Assembly (NCBI RefSeq): GCF_022867805.1
Contig: NZ_JALIFO010000001.1
Span: forward strand, 620,001 to 684,000
Length of the DNA: 64,000 nt
Source of the DNA: Cuneatibacter sp. NSJ-177
GTDB lineage: Bacteria; Bacillota; Clostridia; Lachnospirales; Lachnospiraceae
Reading direction: 5' to 3'
Shown piece by piece: positions 59,715 to 64,000 of the stretch. Positions within the stretch are counted from its first letter, which is position 1. Each line of letters opens with the position of its first letter. Below the pieces are notes generated by a model, which was not told the origin of the DNA, did not search any database, and saw only the letters and a list, made by a program, of their open reading frames with translations. Both the position numbers and the translations under genes were made by a program.

Positions 59715-60692
59715 TTATTCGGCTAAAATTTGCCCGCAGCGCCTCTCTAAGGCCTTCTTCCAGATCAGCCGTGCAGCCATCACATCAAAAATTCCCATGC
59801 CCACCGATTTGTAAAACCGGGTTTCTCCGAGAGGCTGGGCCTGACCGGACTTTTTTTCATGGAGATAGTCCCCCATATAGCGCACATTTTCCCGGCGGAG
59901 CAGGCCGGTTTGAAGCGGCTGGCATAAATCTCCGCTTTCTTCACAGGCGAAGGGGAGATCGGTCAGCACGGACTGGGTCGTCTGCCAGATTGCGTCCGGG
60001 ATCTCCTTGTGGTCCGGGAGCCAGGAACCGATGGCAACGACGCATTTTTTGCGGAATAAGGATGGGTCTTCCGGAAATACCGGCGTGGCAGACTGGGTAG
60101 CCGTGATCAATATATCACTTTTTTCTGCCACCTCACGGCTGTTGGCGCAAACTTTGATTAAAAGCTCTTTGGGGGCGGTCATCCGGCGCAGTTTTTCAAT
60201 GAAATCTCCATAGTCATTCCGGTAGGCGTCATAGAGGTAACAGGAACGGATCGGGCGGACCTGGGACGCGTAGGCCAATTGGTGGAGCCCCTGGACACCG
60301 CAGCCGATCAGGCCGGCGCTATGGCTGTCCGGATCGGATAGATGCCGGATCGCCACGCCGCCGACGGCCCCGGTCCGCAGCGCGGTCAGGGTGCTGCCGT
60401 CCATGATGGCCAGCGGGGCGCCTGTGTCCCTATCGTTTAAAATCATCAGGCCGCTGAGATAAGGCAGCCCCTTGGAGGGATTCTCCGGAAACTCAGCCAG
60501 CATCTTTGTGCCGATGACGTCTTTGACAAAGCAGGGCATATAGAGCATGCGTCTGTTTTCGGATTCCGCAGTATAGCGGTCCGGCATATAGTAATGGCCG
60601 GAATGATGCTGAAGAAAGGCTTCTTCGATGGCGTCCAGCATTTCCTCATATTTTACGGCTTTTCGCATTTGACTGTCGTTTAGATACAGCAT
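59715..60692 (-). CDS. Ornithine cyclodeaminase/mu-crystallin-family enzyme
   Basis: A 325-aa NAD(P)-dependent enzyme of the OCD family (ornithine cyclodeaminase, alanine dehydrogenase of archaeal type, ketimine reductase). Marks are MPDRYTAESENRRMLYMPCF (substrate Arg), GTKMLAEFPENP (Lys), LAIMDGSTLTALRTGAVGGVA and the Rossmann motif LIGCGVQGLHQLAYA. The ATG at 60692 follows AAAGGAG; the longer frame adds a basic stretch overlapping that site. It is divergent from an FCD-type regulator with palindromic DNA between. It probably reduces an imine or deaminates an amino acid; the exact substrate is unknown. Confidence 0.88.
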   Translation of the reverse strand: MLYLNDSQMRKAVKYEEMLDAIEEAFLQHHSGHYYMPDRYTAESENRRMLYMPCFVKDVIGTKMLAEFPENPSKGLPYLSGLMILNDRDTGAPLAIMDGSTLTALRTGAVGGVAIRHLSDPDSHSAGLIGCGVQGLHQLAYASQVRPIRSCYLYDAYRNDYGDFIEKLRRMTAPKELLIKVCANSREVAEKSDILITATQSATPVFPEDPSLFRKKCVVAIGSWLPDHKEIPDAIWQTTQSVLTDLPFACEESGDLCQPLQTGLLRRENVRYMGDYLHEKKSGQAQPLGETRFYKSVGMGIFDVMAARLIWKKALERRCGQILAE

Positions 60693-60801
60693 AGCGGCTC
60701 CTTTCCTTGTCTTCCTCAGCGGAATTTGCCGGGGGTGAGTGGTTCGTGTGCTTGCGCTGTTTTGGCTGGATAAAAATTGCATTAATTATTTCATATGTAT
60801 G

Positions 60802-60811
60802 ACTGATCAGT
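60802..60811. promoter_or_regulatory. Candidate operator in the divergent region
   Basis: ACTGATCAGT is a perfect 10-base palindrome about 20 bases past the -10 box of the OCD-family gene. Related half sites, AGTGACAGATCAATC (60819-60833) and TGTGACTGATAATTG (60971-60985), lie near both promoters, as expected for binding by the adjacent FCD-type regulator. Confidence 0.5.
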
Positions 60812-60830
60812 AAAGATTAGTGACAGATCA

Positions 60831-60859
60831 ATCATAGCATCCCATCCAAACACTGTCAA
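60831..60859 (-). promoter_or_regulatory. Sigma-A promoter of the OCD-family gene
   Basis: On the minus strand TTGACA (60859-60854), 17 bases, TATGAT (60836-60831). The leader of about 130 bases contains the palindrome at 60802. Confidence 0.8.
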
Positions 60860-60931
60860 TAGGTACCACGGTGAAATGTGTTGACTTAGGGGGCGGGAAA
60901 GGGCGAGTTCAGCTGAAATTGCGGCATCCTC

Positions 60932-60960
60932 TTGAATTTTTAGCCTTTGTGTGATATTGT
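60932..60960 (+). promoter_or_regulatory. Putative promoter of the FCD-type regulator gene
   Basis: TTGAAT (60932-60937), 17 bases, TATTGT (60955-60960), followed by TGTGAT/TGTGAC repeats that may be operator sites. The gene starts 36 bases later. Confidence 0.5.
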
Positions 60961-60996
60961 GATACTAATTTGTGACTGATAATTGGAGATAAGTAC

Positions 60997-61689
60997 ATGA
61001 TGGAAAAAGACAGGGAGATGGAGGTCCTAAAGACAATCGGGGATCTGAGCATTCCAGCCGGGGCGATCTACCTAAGTCAAGAGCTCCAAATTCCTCAGGG
61101 GAGTATGGGCCGCATCCTATCCGGCCTGGAGTCCGCCGGGCTGATTGAAAAAGTCAGCAATAAAGGCCGCCGCCTGACGGCAAAGGGAGCGCAGTTTTTA
61201 GCGGATTATCAACGGCGGAACAGCCAGCTGGAAAGCGCCAGGAATCTGATTTTGCTGACCGAGGAGATCTCAAAGGAGCGCCTTTTGGAGATCCTGGAGG
61301 TCAGGAAGCTTCTGGAGTGTTCTGCGATTCAGGATACCTGCCGGAATATTACCGAAGCGCAGATGAAAGTGCTGGATACCTTGCTGCTAGAAAATATTTA
61401 TGTGGTGAAGCATGGGGGGACGGGAAACCGGGAGGATCTTCACCTGCATCTGGCCATTGCGGAGTATTCGGGCAATCAGACGATCTACCAGATTTTAAAC
61501 TTGGTGCTGACCCAGAACGATGCGTATGTCAAGTTCACCAAGGCGGCGGGGCCGGATGAGAATTATCAGATAAAGGAGCACGAAAATATCGTCGCCGCAA
61601 TCCTAAAACGGGATCAAGAGCGCGCCCGGAGCGCCATGGAAAAGCACCTGGACAAGGTGATGGCAGATGTGGTTCGCGCATACGAATAA
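60997..61689 (+). CDS. Winged-helix/FCD-domain transcriptional regulator
   Basis: A 230-aa regulator. The N-terminal winged helix (about 5-70; VLKTIGDLSIPAGAIYLSQE, SMGRILSGLESAGLIEKVSN) is not the usual GntR type but resembles the NrpR/MarR-like wHTH. The C-terminal part (about 85-225) is an FCD domain of FadR-type GntR proteins, with ILEVRKLLECSAIQD, HLHLAIAEYSGN (metal His) and KEHENIVAAILKRD (metal His). It probably senses an organic acid and controls the divergent OCD-family gene and the downstream operon. Confidence 0.85.
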   Translation: MMEKDREMEVLKTIGDLSIPAGAIYLSQELQIPQGSMGRILSGLESAGLIEKVSNKGRRLTAKGAQFLADYQRRNSQLESARNLILLTEEISKERLLEILEVRKLLECSAIQDTCRNITEAQMKVLDTLLLENIYVVKHGGTGNREDLHLHLAIAEYSGNQTIYQILNLVLTQNDAYVKFTKAAGPDENYQIKEHENIVAAILKRDQERARSAMEKHLDKVMADVVRAYE

Positions 61690-61759
61690 TAGGAACAAGT
61701 CAAAGAGGTAAATCCGGGACGTGGCGAGACGGCGGTCCTGGCAAAGAAAGGAAAAGATT

Positions 61760-62197
61760 ATGAATGATACGATGATTATGGAATTTAAGATTACGATTGA
61801 CCGAAACCAGATTTCTACCATGGTGTGCGAGAACGGGAAGGTGACGATCATCCCTTTCGGCGGGACAGTGGATTCTGATTTGTTTAGCGGCCGGATTTTG
61901 CCGGGAGCAGCTGATATCCAGGTGACGAATGCGGCTGGAATCCGCCATATGTGCGCCCGGTATCTGTTCGAGGGAACGGATTACACAGGGAAGGCCTGCC
62001 ATCTTTTCGTGGATAACAACGGCTATTTCGAGCGAAACCACACCCCGCGTCCCTTCGAGGCCCTGCCGACTTTTATGACGGACAGCGAAGTCCTGAAAGA
62101 CTACCTGCACGGCGCGCATTTCCGGGCCGAGGGGTATGGGAACGAGCGGGGAGTGGATATCCGTATCTATGATATCGATAAGAAATCGGAGGAATAG
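61760..62197 (+). CDS. DUF3237-like protein
   Basis: A 145-aa protein with the pattern of DUF3237 beta-barrel proteins: TIIPFGGTVDSDLFSGRIL, LPGAADIQVTNAAG, ARYLFEGTDYTGKACHLFVD and FEALPTFMTDS. Function of the family is not established. The ATG at 61760 follows AAAGGAAAAG; the longer frame from 61721 adds a basic stretch without support. It stands 70 bases after the regulator gene and before the amidase gene, and may act on the same compound. Confidence 0.75.
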   Translation: MNDTMIMEFKITIDRNQISTMVCENGKVTIIPFGGTVDSDLFSGRILPGAADIQVTNAAGIRHMCARYLFEGTDYTGKACHLFVDNNGYFERNHTPRPFEALPTFMTDSEVLKDYLHGAHFRAEGYGNERGVDIRIYDIDKKSEE

Positions 62198-62210
62198 AAA
62201 AGAAGCGTTT

Positions 62211-62249
62211 GCTAGGGAGGGGATGCCGAGACACGGTATCCCCTCCCTA
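62211..62249 (+). other. GC-rich stem-loop between the DUF3237-like and amidase genes
   Basis: CTAGGGAGGGGAT (62211-62223) pairs perfectly with ATCCCCTCCCTAG (62237-62249); inside, CCG and CGG extend it. There is no T tract, so it may process or stabilise mRNA. The remaining 62250-62476 shows no gene or clear promoter. Confidence 0.65.
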
Positions 62250-62476
62250 GTACAAATGAGGGGAAGAAGATCCTGTAGGAAATGTTTTACGGTAACAGTG
62301 GCCGGGATAAGCTTGCCCGCAGTTTCGGCAAATGATCCGGCGCTGTGACCGTGTCCTATCTTTAGGAAAGCATCGGTATGTGTTTGATCGTTAAGCAAGG
62401 TGGGAACGATTCCGATGGTGCTTCGTTGCCCGCTGATTGAATTGCAGCGAGAAATTGAAGAGAGGAGTCATGAATC

Positions 62477-63898
62477 ATGTCGGATCTTACCATGATGACC
62501 ATGGAGCAGATTTCATCCATGGTGGAAAAAGGAGCGGTTTCGCCGGTAGAACTGGTGGAAGCCTGCCTGAAGCGCATTGAAGCATTGAATCCGGAATTAA
62601 ACGCCTATGTCTATCTGGCGGCCGAGGAAGCCAGAATATCTGCCAGGAAGGCGGAGGAAGAGATTAAAAGCGGGTGTTATCGGGGGAAGCTTCACGGAAT
62701 TCCGATTGCCCTGAAGGATCTGTATTATACGGAGGGCATCCCGACCACCGGCAGTTCCGAGGTGTTGAGAAATTTCGTTCCCGAATACGATGCCACCATC
62801 ACGAAACGCCTGAAAGACGCCGGGGCAATCCTGATGGGAAAAACCAATACCCATGAATTTGCCTTTGGTCCGACCACGGAAGAAACCTGCTTTGGCCCCA
62901 CAAAAAATCCTTGGAATCCGGCGAAGATCCCGGGAGGTTCTTCCGGCGGCTCCGGCGTGGCTGCGGCCACGGGAATGGCTTACGTGGCCATGGGAACGGA
63001 TACCGGCGGATCGATTCGCATTCCGGCGGCGATGTGCGGAACCGTTGGATTTAAGCCCAGCGTGGGTCTGGCCAGCCTCTACGGGATCATTGCCCTCAGC
63101 TTTAATCTGGATCATCCGGGACCTTTGTGCCGCAGCGTGGCGGATGCCGCGATCACCATGGACGCGATTACGGGCACCGATCCCCTGGACCCTTGCCCGT
63201 ATGCCGTTGCGGGGGAGCCAACCCATTTCTACGAGGGGCTTGCCGGCGCCGAAGACCTGAAAGGAAAGGTGATCGGCGTCCCGGCCAATTTCTTTTTTGA
63301 TAAGACCGACTATGAGGTGGAGCGGGTGACGCGCGAGGCGATTGACCGGCTGAAGGAACTTGGAGCGGAAATCCGTGAGATTACCATTCCTGCTATTGAT
63401 CTGGTCACCGACGCGTCCACCTGCATCATGTTCAGTGAAGCGGCCTACCTGCACCGGGACCGGTATCCGGCCATGAAGGAAAAATATCAGGCAGGCGTCG
63501 CGGCCCGGCTGGATCAGGGTGGAGCTTTCACAGCGGTACAGTACATTCAGTCTTTGCGAGAACGGGATGTGATCATGGAAGAGTGGGAGAAGGCTTTGCA
63601 GGAGGTGGATGCGGTGGTTGCCCCCACCTGTCCGATCGAAGCGTTTGACCGGGGGCTGACGCCGCCTTGGAACATTGTGACAAGAGGGCAGATAGAACCG
63701 GGAAAACCCATGTGCACCTACCACACCCGTCTGGCGGATATGACCGGTGCTCCTGCGCTTTCCCTGCCGGTGGGGCTGACGAAGAACAAACTGCCGGTGG
63801 GACTGATGATCATGGGCCGCCGCGGAGATGATCTGGGGGTGCTGCGGATCGGATCCGTTTATGAAAAGCATTATACTTACCCGGCTCTGGAGTTTTAA
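62477..63898 (+). CDS. Amidase-signature-family amidase (GatA-like)
   Basis: A 473-aa amidase with the Ser-cisSer-Lys triad: Lys in GIPIALKDLYYTEG, the cis-Ser and nucleophile in PGGSSGGSGVAAA and MGTDTGGSIRIPAAMCG. Further marks are GKTNTHEFAFGPTTEE and VGFKPSVG. It may be a stand-alone amide hydrolase, since gatB and gatC are absent and the context is catabolic, but GatA itself cannot be excluded by sequence alone. It would cleave an amide such as an acyl-amide or indoleacetamide-like compound. The ATG at 62477 has a GAGAGGAG site. Confidence 0.92.
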   Translation: MSDLTMMTMEQISSMVEKGAVSPVELVEACLKRIEALNPELNAYVYLAAEEARISARKAEEEIKSGCYRGKLHGIPIALKDLYYTEGIPTTGSSEVLRNFVPEYDATITKRLKDAGAILMGKTNTHEFAFGPTTEETCFGPTKNPWNPAKIPGGSSGGSGVAAATGMAYVAMGTDTGGSIRIPAAMCGTVGFKPSVGLASLYGIIALSFNLDHPGPLCRSVADAAITMDAITGTDPLDPCPYAVAGEPTHFYEGLAGAEDLKGKVIGVPANFFFDKTDYEVERVTREAIDRLKELGAEIREITIPAIDLVTDASTCIMFSEAAYLHRDRYPAMKEKYQAGVAARLDQGGAFTAVQYIQSLRERDVIMEEWEKALQEVDAVVAPTCPIEAFDRGLTPPWNIVTRGQIEPGKPMCTYHTRLADMTGAPALSLPVGLTKNKLPVGLMIMGRRGDDLGVLRIGSVYEKHYTYPALEF

Positions 63899-64000
63899 AA
63901 GAAGTTGCTGGCTGCGTGACAATCTGTTTTCATCTGCGGCGGATAGCCGGAAAAGGCATAAGAATTCTCTTGGATTTTGGGAAAAAGAATCATGTAAATA
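63899..64000. other. Window end without a recognised feature
   Basis: About 100 bases after the amidase stop. No terminator, promoter or ORF start was identified; the next gene probably begins beyond the window. Confidence 0.5.

Noticed and set aside
62597-63922. A 441-codon minus-strand frame opposite the amidase gene.
   Set aside because: The plus strand carries the complete amidase signature; the antisense product has no recognisable domain.
1-64000. CRISPR arrays, tRNA/rRNA genes, transposases, integrases, phage genes or classical defence systems.
   Set aside because: None were recognised by eye on either strand; a dedicated RNA and repeat search was not possible here.

Overview
The window reads as a chromosome segment of an anaerobic, Gram-positive gut-type bacterium: Bacillota, class Clostridia, most likely Lachnospiraceae (an inference). 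The grounds are the order fmt - zinc peptidase - rsmB - rlmN - prpC - prkC - rsgA - rpe, a stand-alone acetate kinase, a PII-like c-di-AMP receptor, QueH, Thr/Ala-rich lipoprotein linkers, many AGGAGG ribosome sites and consensus sigma-A promoters. I saw no rRNA, tRNA, CRISPR array, prophage or insertion sequence.

Region 1 (1-21.9 kb) is mostly housekeeping. A beta-CASP nuclease cut by the left edge overlaps queH; then come ackA and a membrane protein that carries a degenerate HAD domain. A tightly packed run from fmt to uppP (4.8-19.6 kb, 15 genes) covers initiator tRNA formylation, rRNA methylation, PASTA kinase/phosphatase signalling, ribosome assembly, pentose phosphate, a foldase lipoprotein, glycerol kinase, HisH/HisF, uracil glycosylase and undecaprenyl-PP phosphatase. 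A membrane-anchored amidase and an AI-2E-type permease close the block at a strong terminator.

Region 2 (22.0-31.5 kb) has the c-di-AMP receptor gene on the minus strand, then a five-gene catabolic cluster: TIM-barrel isomerase/dehydratase, acylating aldehyde dehydrogenase, ThDP enzyme, HMG-CoA-lyase-like enzyme and shikimate/quinate-dehydrogenase-like enzyme. Two sigma-A promoters, each followed by the same palindrome, drive it. Every gene junction carries a stem-loop, and codon use suggests high expression. LysR and IclR genes follow. The gene set resembles the logic of inositol catabolism but with different enzymes; the substrate is unknown.

Region 3 (31.5-44.1 kb) holds a PhnW-like aminotransferase, an FGGY kinase, a DeoR repressor, an M81 (MlrC-like) metalloprotein, an MgtC-family protein, an NPP-type phosphodiesterase, a histidine phosphatase with a GNAT-like tail, and a carbohydrate ABC importer (two permeases and a binding lipoprotein, no ATPase) preceded by a 44-codon coupled ORF.

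Region 4 (44.3-64 kb) contains two paralogous TRAP transporters in Q-M-P order, each followed by esterase genes. Around them are LysR and PadR regulators, an AraC-type membrane sensor broken by an apparent one-base frameshift, an MBL hydrolase, an ornithine-cyclodeaminase-like enzyme divergent from an FCD-type regulator, a DUF3237-like protein and an amidase. Together regions 2-4 look like an accessory island for importing and breaking down carboxylated, esterified or amidated small molecules.
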